Below, piece after piece: positions 15,989 to 23,231 of a stretch of 64,000 nt of DNA. The position numbers were made by a program, and so were the translations under genes. The notes beneath the pieces are model-generated. The model worked only from the letters and a program-made list of their open reading frames with translations. It searched no databases and had not been told where the DNA came from. This DNA comes from Streptococcus gallolyticus. GTDB lineage: Bacteria > Bacillota > Bacilli > Lactobacillales > Streptococcaceae. Positions within the stretch are counted from its first letter, which is position 1, and every line of letters starts with the position of its first letter. Where the stretch lies: assembly GCA_019794795.1 (NCBI GenBank), contig JAIMFC010000001.1, positions 186,001-250,000 on the forward strand, in the 5' to 3' direction.

Positions 15989-16915
15989 ATGAAAAAACGT
16001 TATCGAACAGTCAATGACTATTACCGTGAATTATTTGGAGAAAAGATTTTCAAGTTGCCGATTGATGCGGGCTTTGATTGCCCTAACCGTGACGGTACGG
16101 TGGCAAAAGGTGGTTGTACATTTTGTACGGTGTCTGGGTCTGGTGATGCGATTGTGGCGCCTGAAGCGCCGATTCGTGAGCAATTTTACCATGAGATTGA
16201 CTTCATGCACCGCAAGTGGCCAGAGGTGAACAAGTATCTGGTTTACTTCCAAAATTTTACCAATACACATGAAAGGGTAGAGGTTATCCGTGAGCGCTAT
16301 GAGCAGGCTATCAATGAGCCTGGTGTGTTGGGAATCAATATCGGAACGCGTCCAGATTGCCTGCCTGATGAGACCATTGCCTACTTGGAAGAATTGAGTC
16401 AGCGTATGCATGTGACAGTGGAATTGGGTTTGCAGACGACCTATGAACATACGTCAGAACTGATTAACCGTGCCCATTCTTATGATTTGTACAAGGAAAC
16501 AGTCGCCCGCTTACGCAAACAAGCGCCAAAGGTTGAAATTGTATCCCACCTTATTAATGGCTTGCCTGGTGAGACCCATGAGATGATGGTGGAAAATGTC
16601 CGCCGTTGTGTAACGGATAATGATATTGATGGCATCAAGCTGCACCTCTTGCACCTCATGACCAATACCCGCATGCAACGAGATTATCACGAGGGAAGAT
16701 TGCAGTTGCTGAGTCAAGAAGAGTATGTTTCGATCATTTGTGACCAACTAGAGATTATTCCTGCTGATATGGTTATTCATCGCATTACCGGTGATGCTCC
16801 TCGTGACATGCTGATTGGCCCTATGTGGAGCCTCAATAAATGGGAAGTCCTCAATGCCATTGACCAAGAAATGGAACGCCGTGGAAGTTGGCAAGGGTGT
16901 AAGGTGGATAGATGA
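15989..16915 (+). CDS. mnmL: Radical-SAM tRNA wobble-uridine enzyme MnmL (YtqA, TIGR01212 family)
   Basis: The 308-residue product has the radical-SAM motif Cys31, Cys43 and Cys46 in 'CPNRDGTVAKGGCTFC', plus 'YFQNFTNTHERVEVIRERYEQA' and 'LGLQTTYEHTSELINRAHSYDLYKE', all typical of TIGR01212. The Bacillus relative YtqA was recently linked, with MnmM, to the Gram-positive route from cmnm5U to mnm5U at tRNA position 34. The ATG at 15989 is where homology begins. A longer frame from 15878 overlaps the divergent competence gene. It overlaps the next gene by four bases. Confidence 0.88.
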   Translation: MKKRYRTVNDYYRELFGEKIFKLPIDAGFDCPNRDGTVAKGGCTFCTVSGSGDAIVAPEAPIREQFYHEIDFMHRKWPEVNKYLVYFQNFTNTHERVEVIRERYEQAINEPGVLGINIGTRPDCLPDETIAYLEELSQRMHVTVELGLQTTYEHTSELINRAHSYDLYKETVARLRKQAPKVEIVSHLINGLPGETHEMMVENVRRCVTDNDIDGIKLHLLHLMTNTRMQRDYHEGRLQLLSQEEYVSIICDQLEIIPADMVIHRITGDAPRDMLIGPMWSLNKWEVLNAIDQEMERRGSWQGCKVDR

Positions 16916-17700
16916 AAAAGGAACTTATTATAGTTAATCCGTTAGAGTTTCCAAGGGAATTTCGTTCGTTAATAAATCAGGCTCAGGCTGTGTATGATAC
17001 CAGTAGCTCTCCGCAGGCACGTGTTTATTTTATTGATACAAAACAGGGATATTTTTTGAAAAGAGCCAAGTTGGGGAGCTTACAAAAAGAAGCTGAATTA
17101 ACCATGTATTTTTTTCAAAAAGGTCTGGCTCAAGAAGTCATTTCTTATTTGTCTGAGGGAGAAGATTGGTTGTTGACAGCTAAGGTAGATGGCAAAGATG
17201 CGAGTTCAGAATGTTACTTAGCTGATCCGAAACATTTGTGTCACATTTTAGCCAAATCTATGCGAGCTCTTCATGATATGAAACCTGTAGATGGTTTACT
17301 ACCTCAAAAGATTTCAAGCTACCTTAAGGAAGTAGAGGAAGGCTACAAACAAGGTAGATTTAGTCCGGATTATCTTTTATCTCACCAGAAACATGAGACT
17401 GCAGAGCAGGCTTATCAGCAGGTTCAAGAATTTTCTAAGCTTTTAAAGAGTGATACAATAGTTCACGGAGATTTTTGTTTACCCAATCTTATCTTAAAAG
17501 ACTGGAAATTTGAGGCTTTTATTGATTGGGATCATGCAGGTCTAGGAGATAAACATATTGATCTTTATTGGGTACTATGGTCCCTAAAAAGAAACCTAGG
17601 TACAGATATTTATAGAGATTATTTTTTAGATTGTTATGGTCGTGGCAATGTGAATATGCCTCTTTTGGAAGCTATTTCTTATTTTGAAGTATTTGGATAG
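16912..17700 (+). CDS. Aminoglycoside 3'-phosphotransferase-like kinase
   Basis: A 262-residue protein, close to the APH(3') length of 264. It shows the nucleotide-binding Lys in 'GYFLKRAKLGSLQKEAELTMYF', the catalytic loop 'VHGDFCLPNLIL' with Brenner-type HGDxxxxN, and 'AFIDWDHAGLGDKHIDL', matching the IDxGxxG-D metal motif. These are kinase hallmarks, but its substrate cannot be inferred. Chromosomal APH-fold kinases often act on small metabolites rather than antibiotics. It is coupled by ATGA to mnmL and followed eight bases later by mnmM. Its codons look somewhat more AT-rich than its neighbours'. Confidence 0.8.
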   Translation: MKKELIIVNPLEFPREFRSLINQAQAVYDTSSSPQARVYFIDTKQGYFLKRAKLGSLQKEAELTMYFFQKGLAQEVISYLSEGEDWLLTAKVDGKDASSECYLADPKHLCHILAKSMRALHDMKPVDGLLPQKISSYLKEVEEGYKQGRFSPDYLLSHQKHETAEQAYQQVQEFSKLLKSDTIVHGDFCLPNLILKDWKFEAFIDWDHAGLGDKHIDLYWVLWSLKRNLGTDIYRDYFLDCYGRGNVNMPLLEAISYFEVFG

Positions 17701-17708
17701 GAGAAAAT

Positions 17709-18254
17709 ATGATTAAACGTCCCATTCATCTGTCACACGATTTTTTAGCAGAAGTTTTGGATAATGAGGCTGTCGCTGTTGATGCAACCATGGGAAATGG
17801 GAATGATACGACTTTTCTGGCGAGATTATCGAAGAAAGTTTATGCCTTTGATGTCCAGGAACAGGCTTTACTGAGGACCCGTCAGCGTTTGGAAGAGCAA
17901 AACATTGGCAATGCAGAACTCATTTTAGATGGGCACCAGCATGTGGACCAGTATGTGGCGGAGCCAATTCGTGCAGCCATTTTCAATCTGGGTTACTTGC
18001 CATCGGCTGATAAATCCATCATTACTCAGCCTCATACGACTTTGGAAGCCATTCAGAAAATTTTAGAACGACTGGAAGTTGGTGGTCGCTTGTCCCTCAT
18101 GATTTATTATGGTCATGAAGGGGGAAATCTTGAAAAAGATGCTGTGCTTGATTTTGTCAAAAAACTGCCTCAAGAAGATTTTGTAGTGATGCTCTATCAG
18201 CCGCTGAATCAAATCAATACACCACCATTCTTGATTATGGTGGAAAAATCATGA
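17709..18254 (+). CDS. mnmM: tRNA 5-aminomethyl-2-thiouridine methyltransferase MnmM (YtqB family)
   Basis: A 181-residue class I SAM methyltransferase matching the YtqB family. The start is 'RPIHLSHDFLAEVLDNEAVAVDATMGNGNDTTFLA', where the GNGNDT loop replaces the usual GxGxG SAM motif. 'FNLGYLPSADKSIITQ' and 'MIYYGHEGG' follow. The Bacillus protein makes the last methylation of mnm5s2U34 in tRNA. AGGAG precedes the ATG. In Bacillus ytqA and ytqB are adjacent, whereas here a kinase gene separates them. Confidence 0.88.
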   Translation: MIKRPIHLSHDFLAEVLDNEAVAVDATMGNGNDTTFLARLSKKVYAFDVQEQALLRTRQRLEEQNIGNAELILDGHQHVDQYVAEPIRAAIFNLGYLPSADKSIITQPHTTLEAIQKILERLEVGGRLSLMIYYGHEGGNLEKDAVLDFVKKLPQEDFVVMLYQPLNQINTPPFLIMVEKS

Positions 18255-18262
18255 GCAAGCAA

Positions 18263-18289
18263 AAAAGACTGAAATATCATCAGTCTTTT
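18263..18289 (+). terminator. Bidirectional terminator between mnmM and the DUF1827 gene
   Basis: The stem AAAAGACTGA/TCAGTCTTTT (18263-18289) has a seven-base loop and A and T runs on either side. Confidence 0.75.
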
Positions 18290-18290
18290 C

Positions 18291-18596
18291 TTATTCAGTA
18301 ACAATGGGAATAGACATTTCAATCAGACGATCTGTGTGAATTGTCTGGATACCGGCTTGGTCAATCACTTTTGTATCAACTTTCCGTTTGAGGAAAAATT
18401 CTCTAATTCCTTGGATTTCTCTTTCTTGAACAGCGCGGTACTTGTTGCTAATCAAAATTTCGTAATGGAGGGGCGCTTGAGTGAAAACGACATCCGTGTT
18501 TCCAGCAGAATAGGTTTCCACCAAAAAGGCGTCCGTGTTAGCCAGCTGATTCTGGACAAGTATGGGATTGGTATTGGTCGTGTTGATGAGTTTCAT
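18291..18596 (-). CDS. DUF1827-family small protein
   Basis: A 101-residue protein found in lactic acid bacteria and streptococci, recognised from 'MKLINTTNTNPILVQNQL', 'VYSAGNTDVVFTQAP'-like text and 'LISNKYRAVQEREI'. Its function is not known. No membrane segment or catalytic motif is visible. It has its own promoter (inverted TATAAT about 18621-18626) and an AGGAGG ribosome site, and ends at the shared terminator. Confidence 0.85.
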   Translation of the reverse strand: MKLINTTNTNPILVQNQLANTDAFLVETYSAGNTDVVFTQAPLHYEILISNKYRAVQEREIQGIREFFLKRKVDTKVIDQAGIQTIHTDRLIEMSIPIVTE

Positions 18597-18652
18597 GCGA
18601 GCCTCCTATCTGTAGCTTCATTATAGCACTATCGTTCGGGTTTGACTAGAGA

Positions 18653-19105
18653 TTATTTAGAATTTTTGGAAATTTTCCAGGCTTCAATTCCCCATTTATG
18701 ACTGCCACGTTTTAGTTTGTCAATGGCTTCATCGACTGGGAACCAAGCGAGGTTGTTGAAGTCTTCCAACGGTTTGTCTACTTGAGTAAAATCTGTTACT
18801 TCGTAGATATAAGCAGGATTATAGTAGTAGGTGTCACGGTGACGAGAATAGAAGTATTCGTCGGCTTGACCGTAATATTGCCCCAATCTTGCAGTGAAAC
18901 CGAGCTCCTCCATCAATTCACGTTCGAGAGCTTGAATAGAATCTTCCTCTGCTTCAATTTCGCCGCCAGGCAAGAACCAGGCGCCATTTGGAGCTTGAAC
19001 GAGGATTATTTTTGTCTGACTTTTATCAGGAATTACGGCATAGACACCGTAGCGATTGACGTATGAGACGCCCTCTTGTTTTTTGCCGAAAGTTGGATGT
19101 TCCAT
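18653..19105 (-). CDS. Nudix hydrolase
   Basis: A 150-residue single-domain Nudix protein. The Nudix box spans about residues 48-70 (GGEIEAEEDSIQALERELMEELGF is broken here as GGEIEAE...RELMEELGF), with all the metal-binding glutamates. Nudix enzymes hydrolyse nucleoside diphosphates linked to another group, and the substrate cannot be predicted. A likely -10 (inverted TATAAT, about 19135-19140) and an AAAGGAG ribosome site give it its own transcript. Confidence 0.9.
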   Translation of the reverse strand: MEHPTFGKKQEGVSYVNRYGVYAVIPDKSQTKIILVQAPNGAWFLPGGEIEAEEDSIQALERELMEELGFTARLGQYYGQADEYFYSRHRDTYYYNPAYIYEVTDFTQVDKPLEDFNNLAWFPVDEAIDKLKRGSHKWGIEAWKISKNSK

Positions 19106-19183
19106 AACTTGCTCCTTTAGTAGTATCCTTTTTCCATTATACTAAAAAATAAAGGAAATAGACTGGGAAATATCACGATTAAG

Positions 19184-19216
19184 AAAAAAACTGAAATGGA
19201 GAAAACCCATCTCAGT
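19184..19216 (-). terminator. Terminator of the kdgA-kdgK-dhuI-dhuD operon
   Basis: Read on the minus strand, a 10-bp stem (one mismatch; arms at 19207-19216 and 19190-19199) is followed by a run of seven T residues. It begins right after the kdgA stop. Confidence 0.75.
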
Positions 19217-19217
19217 C

Positions 19218-19853
19218 TTATCTGCCAACTTTAGCGACGTATTCTTTAGCAATTTGAGTGATTTTTGCAAATTCTCCTTGGGCAGATAGTTTGTTGAATT
19301 CACCACCAATACCAATGGCGTCAGCTCCTGCTGATAACCAGTCTGGGGCGTTGTTGAGATTGACACCGCCTGTAACCATGACTTGGACTTGAGGGAGTGG
19401 GGACTTAATGGAAGAAATAAATCCTGTTCCCAAAACGCCACTAGGGAAGACTTTGACCACTTCACAGCCGGCTTCAAGAGCTGTGGTGATTTCAGTCAGG
19501 GTCATGCAACCTGGCATGTAAGGAATGGCATAGCGATTGCAGAGAGTAGCGGCTTCGGCATTGAAGGCAGGTGATACGACAAATTTGGCACCCGCTAGGA
19601 TAGCCATACGGGCAGTTTCAGCATCGAGCACAGTTCCAGCACCGATGACCACATCAGGTCGGTCGGCATATTCAGCAGTTAAGGTTTCAATAACTTGGCT
19701 GGCCTTGCTGTTTGTGTAGGCTACTTCAATAGCCGTAATGCCACCTGCGATACAAGCGCGTGAGGACTGAATGGCCTCTTCGGCGCTATTGCCACGGACA
19801 ACGACCACTACTTTTTGTTCTTTAATTTGTAAAACAGTTTGAGATTTTGTCAT
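19218..19853 (-). CDS. kdgA: 2-keto-3-deoxy-6-phosphogluconate (KDPG) aldolase
   Basis: This class I aldolase splits KDPG into pyruvate and glyceraldehyde-3-phosphate, the end of the uronate route. The 211-residue protein has the catalytic Glu43 in 'AIEVAYTN', the Schiff-base Lys134 in 'EVVKVFPSG' and the 'VTGGVNLNNAPDWLSAGADAIGIGG' phosphate site. It is the last gene of the minus-strand operon and is followed by a terminator. AGAAAGAA precedes the ATG, 11 bases after kdgK. Confidence 0.95.
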   Translation of the reverse strand: MTKSQTVLQIKEQKVVVVVRGNSAEEAIQSSRACIAGGITAIEVAYTNSKASQVIETLTAEYADRPDVVIGAGTVLDAETARMAILAGAKFVVSPAFNAEAATLCNRYAIPYMPGCMTLTEITTALEAGCEVVKVFPSGVLGTGFISSIKSPLPQVQVMVTGGVNLNNAPDWLSAGADAIGIGGEFNKLSAQGEFAKITQIAKEYVAKVGR

Positions 19854-19864
19854 GATAATTCTTT

Positions 19865-20872
19865 CTAACGGATGATGTCTTTCGCTTGGTTGAGAACTTG
19901 TTCTACACGATAAGCAGATTCAAACATGTTATCACCTTCAATGGTGCATTTGAGTGTCGCACTGGCTACGGCAAAGTCCACGATTTCTTGTGGTGTGCTA
20001 GCTTTTTTCAGTTGATAAAGGGCACCAGCTACAAAGGCGTCTCCACTGCCAACCCGTTGTAGAACAGCGGTTTTCAACTCTTTAGAAGTGACGAAATCAC
20101 CGTCAGAACTTGCCATGTAGGCCTGATAAACGTTGCGCCCTAAGTTATCTGTACTTCGCACTGTATGGAAAATAGATTTAAAACCAAAGACCGCCATCAA
20201 ATCCTGCATACGCCGGTGAATCAATGCTGGTGTAGCCAATTCACGATTGAAAAAGCTAGTGTCTTCAGAGGTTGCCATGAGCGGTTCAATTCCAAAGCAA
20301 ATATCGGCATAATGTGCAAATTCTGAGAAGATATGTTTGGCATCTAGCGGTGAAATCAGCTTACTGCGGAAATTGAGATCTAGGGAAATCGTGATCCCAC
20401 GTTTTTTAGCTTCTTCCAAAAGCTGGCGCAGACTAGTCCGAACTTGCTGGCTGAGGGCGATGGTAATTCCACTAAAATGGAAGTGGTCTACATCTGCAAA
20501 AAGACTGTCATAATCAAGATTCTCAGTTGAAAAATCATGGAGGCTGGAATGAGCACGGTCATAGGTCACTTCACCTTGGCGGCAACCAAAGGCATTTTCT
20601 AAGAAGTAAATGCCGATACGCTCTCCAACACGCTGAACATGCTGGGTATCGATCTGGGCTGCCTGTAGGAACTGGATAAAACTATCTCCGATGCTATTTG
20701 TTGGCAAAGCGATAGCTAACTTTGTATTCTGGCCAAAGGCTTGTAGGTTACGAGCGATGTTGACCTCAGAGCCACCATAAAATATCTGACTGGTTACTTG
20801 GTCAGTAAAGTGGCTAGGATTAGTAGGACTAATCCGTAGCAGGGGTTCCCCGAAAAAGAGAATCTTAGACAT
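19865..20872 (-). CDS. kdgK: 2-keto-3-deoxygluconate kinase (PfkB family)
   Basis: The kinase phosphorylates 2-keto-3-deoxygluconate at O6 with ATP. The 335-residue sequence has the PfkB features: the N-terminal 'FYGGSEVNIARNLQAFG' sugar site, 'DLNFRSKL' in the middle and the 'RVGSGDAFVAGALYQL' signature with the catalytic Asp near the C terminus. It sits between dhuI and kdgA in a pathway-ordered operon, and that context fixes the substrate better than sequence alone. Confidence 0.93.
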   Translation of the reverse strand: MSKILFFGEPLLRISPTNPSHFTDQVTSQIFYGGSEVNIARNLQAFGQNTKLAIALPTNSIGDSFIQFLQAAQIDTQHVQRVGERIGIYFLENAFGCRQGEVTYDRAHSSLHDFSTENLDYDSLFADVDHFHFSGITIALSQQVRTSLRQLLEEAKKRGITISLDLNFRSKLISPLDAKHIFSEFAHYADICFGIEPLMATSEDTSFFNRELATPALIHRRMQDLMAVFGFKSIFHTVRSTDNLGRNVYQAYMASSDGDFVTSKELKTAVLQRVGSGDAFVAGALYQLKKASTPQEIVDFAVASATLKCTIEGDNMFESAYRVEQVLNQAKDIIR

Positions 20873-20899
20873 GACAGGATCCTTTCTGCATCAGACTAT

Positions 20900-21538
20900 T
20901 TATGCTAAAACAGTTTTGAGATAGTCTGCGATTTCTTGATTTTGGCAATTTGCGAAGAAGTACTCTTGGAAATGTTCACCAGCGATAGCTCCTTTGAGGA
21001 GTTCTTGGTCAATATTTTCCAAAATAGTCAACATATCAGTATGGGTTACTTCTTTGACTTCGTTGAGAATGCGAGCATTGCGTTGTTCAAAGACAGCACG
21101 GTCTTTTGGATAACCACCACCCACTTCATCTTCAAAAAGACGTTCAAACATGTAGCGGAGATTGACTTCAGCTCCCCAGCCAAAACCTTTTGCAAATGGG
21201 AGAGAAAGAGCATTACCACCATTTACTTGTGAGAAGAGGTAGGCATCAAGTGGATCAGCAGCAAAACCACAGACAACACCTGGGAAACTGTTGCAGGCAA
21301 GCATACCGCCCATACCAGTACCGCAACCTGTGATAACAAAGTCAGCAGCGCCTGAGTTGAGGAGGATAGCAGCCAAGATACCGTTTTGTACATAGGTCAA
21401 TGAGTTTTCACCTTCAACGCCATACATACCGTAGTTGTAAGCCTCGAAACCTTTTGCATCCGCAACAGTTTTCAATGCGTCAAAGATGATGCTGTTTTTA
21501 GCAGCTTGGCTATTTTCGTTAATCAATGCAATTTTCAT
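20900..21538 (-). CDS. dhuI: RpiB/LacAB-family ketol-isomerase DhuI of unsaturated uronate catabolism
   Basis: A 212-residue sugar-isomerase of the RpiB fold, with 'GCGTGMGGMLACN' as the phosphate-loop equivalent and an N-terminal 'MKIALINENSQAAKN'. In Streptococcus agalactiae the homologue DhuI, not the classical KduI, isomerises 4-deoxy-L-threo-5-hexosulose uronate from glycosaminoglycan disaccharides. The position next to the SDR partner and kdgK supports that role. The ATG at 21538 has GGAAGAAA upstream. An in-frame start ten codons earlier lacks a good site. Confidence 0.9.
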   Translation of the reverse strand: MKIALINENSQAAKNSIIFDALKTVADAKGFEAYNYGMYGVEGENSLTYVQNGILAAILLNSGAADFVITGCGTGMGGMLACNSFPGVVCGFAADPLDAYLFSQVNGGNALSLPFAKGFGWGAEVNLRYMFERLFEDEVGGGYPKDRAVFEQRNARILNEVKEVTHTDMLTILENIDQELLKGAIAGEHFQEYFFANCQNQEIADYLKTVLA

Positions 21539-21580
21539 AATAGAGTTTCTTCCTTTCTGATTAGTCAATGTTCATTTCAA

Positions 21581-22390
21581 TTAAGGTTGTTTACCGATGT
21601 AAGCAAGGATACCGCCGTCAACGTATAAGATATGCCCATTTACGAAGTTTGAAGCGTCTGAAGCAAGGAAAACGGCTGGTCCAGAAAGGTCATCGGACTC
21701 ACCCCAGCGAGCTGCAGGAGTTTTTGCGATGATGAATTGGTCGAATGGATGACGGGAACCGTCTTCTTGTAATTCGCGAAGTGGTGCAGTTTGTGGAGTA
21801 GCGATGTAGCCAGGGCCGATACCGTTACATTGGATATTTGCTTCACCAAATTCAGAAGCGATGTTCTTAGTGAGCATTTTCAAACCACCTTTAGCAGCCG
21901 CGTAGGCAGCAACTGTTTCGCGACCGAGTTCGCTCATCATAGAGCAAATGTTGATGATTTTACCATGTCCTTTTTTAATCATAGAAGGAAGGACAGCTTT
22001 TGATACGATAAATGGTGCGTTGAGGTCAATGTCGATGACTTGGCGGAAGTCAGCAGCCTTCATTTCAAGCATTGGTTCACGTTTGATGATACCAGCATTA
22101 TTGACCAAGATGTCGATGACACCAACTTCTTTTTCGATTTGAGCCACCATGGCATTGATGCCTTCTTCATCAGTTACATCACAAACATAACCATGCGCCT
22201 TGATACCCGCTGCTTCGTAGTTGGCAAGACCTTTTTCTATAGCTTCTTGTGTGCGATCATTAAATACGATAGTAGCACCAGCTTTTGCGTAGGCAGTGGC
22301 AATAGCGAAGCCAATGCCATATGAAGCACCTGTGATAAGGGCAACTTTGCCTTTGAGTGAAAATTGATCCATTGAGAATTGTTCAACCAT
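21581..22390 (-). CDS. dhuD: NAD-dependent dehydrogenase DhuD (KduD-like SDR)
   Basis: This short-chain dehydrogenase reduces the isomerised unsaturated uronate to 2-keto-3-deoxygluconate. The 269-residue protein has the nucleotide site 'TGASYGIGFAIA' (about residues 20-31), 'NNAGI', and the catalytic Tyr and Lys in 'YAAAKGG'. The 'FVNGHILYVDGG' end is standard for the family. It is the first gene of the operon, with GGAGG before the ATG. Its promoter carries RegR-type operators. Confidence 0.93.
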   Translation of the reverse strand: MVEQFSMDQFSLKGKVALITGASYGIGFAIATAYAKAGATIVFNDRTQEAIEKGLANYEAAGIKAHGYVCDVTDEEGINAMVAQIEKEVGVIDILVNNAGIIKREPMLEMKAADFRQVIDIDLNAPFIVSKAVLPSMIKKGHGKIINICSMMSELGRETVAAYAAAKGGLKMLTKNIASEFGEANIQCNGIGPGYIATPQTAPLRELQEDGSRHPFDQFIIAKTPAARWGESDDLSGPAVFLASDASNFVNGHILYVDGGILAYIGKQP

Positions 22391-22420
22391 GGATATGTCC
22401 TCCGTAGAATAGTATGTTCT

Positions 22421-22442
22421 TCAGGTAAACCTGTTTACCTGA
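22421..22442. promoter_or_regulatory. RegR-type operator 1 (perfect palindrome)
   Basis: Half-sites TCAGGTAAAC and GTTTACCTGA flank a CT centre and form a perfect 10-2-10 palindrome between the dhuD -10 and its ribosome site. LacI-family repressors bind such sites, and RegR is the one encoded at the end of this locus. Confidence 0.75.
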
Positions 22443-22451
22443 ATCATACCA

Positions 22452-22467
22452 CGGTAAACCGGTTTTG
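22452..22467. promoter_or_regulatory. RegR-type operator 2 (imperfect)
   Basis: CGGTAAACCGGTTTTG shares the GTAAAC half-site and lies in the spacer between the -35 and -10 of the dhuD promoter. Confidence 0.55.
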
Positions 22468-22744
22468 TCAACAAAGAAAGCTAAAAACATTCAGAGAATA
22501 AAACGCATACATTTTCTTTTTAAGAAAATCTATTAGAGAAGGTTGGAAAGATTATTTGTCGTAAGTGACAAATAAAGACCATCGTATAGCTGTTTTGAGA
22601 GTGTGTCAGATGCTATTCTACAGAATTTATCAAAATAAAAAATAGAAACACATATTTTTGTCGTTTAATGGAAGAAAGAATTGTAAAAATGAGGTTGATA
22701 AAAAAATTAGCAAATTTTTTCTAAAAATTGTTGACAAGGAGTCG

Positions 22745-22758
22745 TGAAAGCGCTATAA
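22745..22758 (+). promoter_or_regulatory. cre site (CcpA) over the -10 of the PTS-ugl promoter
   Basis: TGAAAGCGCTATAA matches the cre pattern TGWAARCGYTWNCW at all but one position and overlaps the -10, so catabolite repression is expected. Confidence 0.65.
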
Positions 22759-22770
22759 TCGTGACATAAA

Positions 22771-22787
22771 AGTAAACCGGTAAACTT
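22771..22787 (+). promoter_or_regulatory. RegR-type operator 3 near the PTS-ugl transcription start
   Basis: AGTAAACCGGTAAACTT carries two GTAAAC motifs in direct rather than inverted orientation. It lies just after the expected start of transcription (about 22766). Confidence 0.5.
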
Positions 22788-22799
22788 AAGGAGTAAGGA

Positions 22800-23231
22800 A
22801 TGGTAAAAGTAATTGTCGTAGCTCATGGGAACTTCTCAACAGGTATCTTGAGCTCCCTCGAATTGATTGCAGGGAAACAAGAAGATGTCGTCGGAATTGA
22901 CTTCGTATCAGGTATGTCTTCTAATCAAGTTAAAGCAGCAGTTCGTACAGAATTGGTTGACGCACAGGATGTTCTCATCTTGACAGACCTGCTTGGTGGT
23001 ACACCATTTAACGTTTCATCAACCTTATCAGTGGAATACGCAGACAAAAATATTCGAGTTCTTTCAGGACTCAACTTGGCAATGTTATTAGAAGCTGTCT
23101 TCTCTCGGGTAATCGCAGCTGATTTAGGTCAGTTGGTAGAGAAAGTGTTAGATTCTTGTCACAAAGGTATCGCAGACTTTGCTAGCCTTGCAAGCGATGA
23201 CGACGAAGATGACTTCGAGGGAGGTATCTAA
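22800..23231 (+). CDS. PTS mannose-family EIIA for unsaturated GAG disaccharides
   Basis: A 143-residue cytoplasmic EIIA of the mannose/AgaF type. The phosphorylated His9 lies in 'VVAHGNFSTGILSSLELI', and 'TDLLGGTPFN' is the family's second motif. It passes phosphate from HPr to the EIIB encoded two genes downstream. An AAGGAG site precedes the ATG. The gene heads the PTS-ugl operon and overlaps ugl by one base (TAATG). The substrate (hyaluronate or chondroitin disaccharide) is inferred from ugl. Confidence 0.93.
   Translation: MVKVIVVAHGNFSTGILSSLELIAGKQEDVVGIDFVSGMSSNQVKAAVRTELVDAQDVLILTDLLGGTPFNVSSTLSVEYADKNIRVLSGLNLAMLLEAVFSRVIAADLGQLVEKVLDSCHKGIADFASLASDDDEDDFEGGI

Larger units (their letters stand above)
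22391..22799. promoter_or_regulatory. Divergent regulatory region of the uronate operons
   Basis: The 409-base gap holds two opposing promoters. On the minus strand TTGACA and TATGAT (17-base spacer, plus-strand 22443-22471) drive dhuD. On the plus strand TTGACA (22731-22736) and TATAAT (22754-22759), also with a 17-base spacer, drive the PTS-ugl operon. The middle (about 22475-22725) is AT-rich, and I see no gene or clear element in it. Confidence 0.8.
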
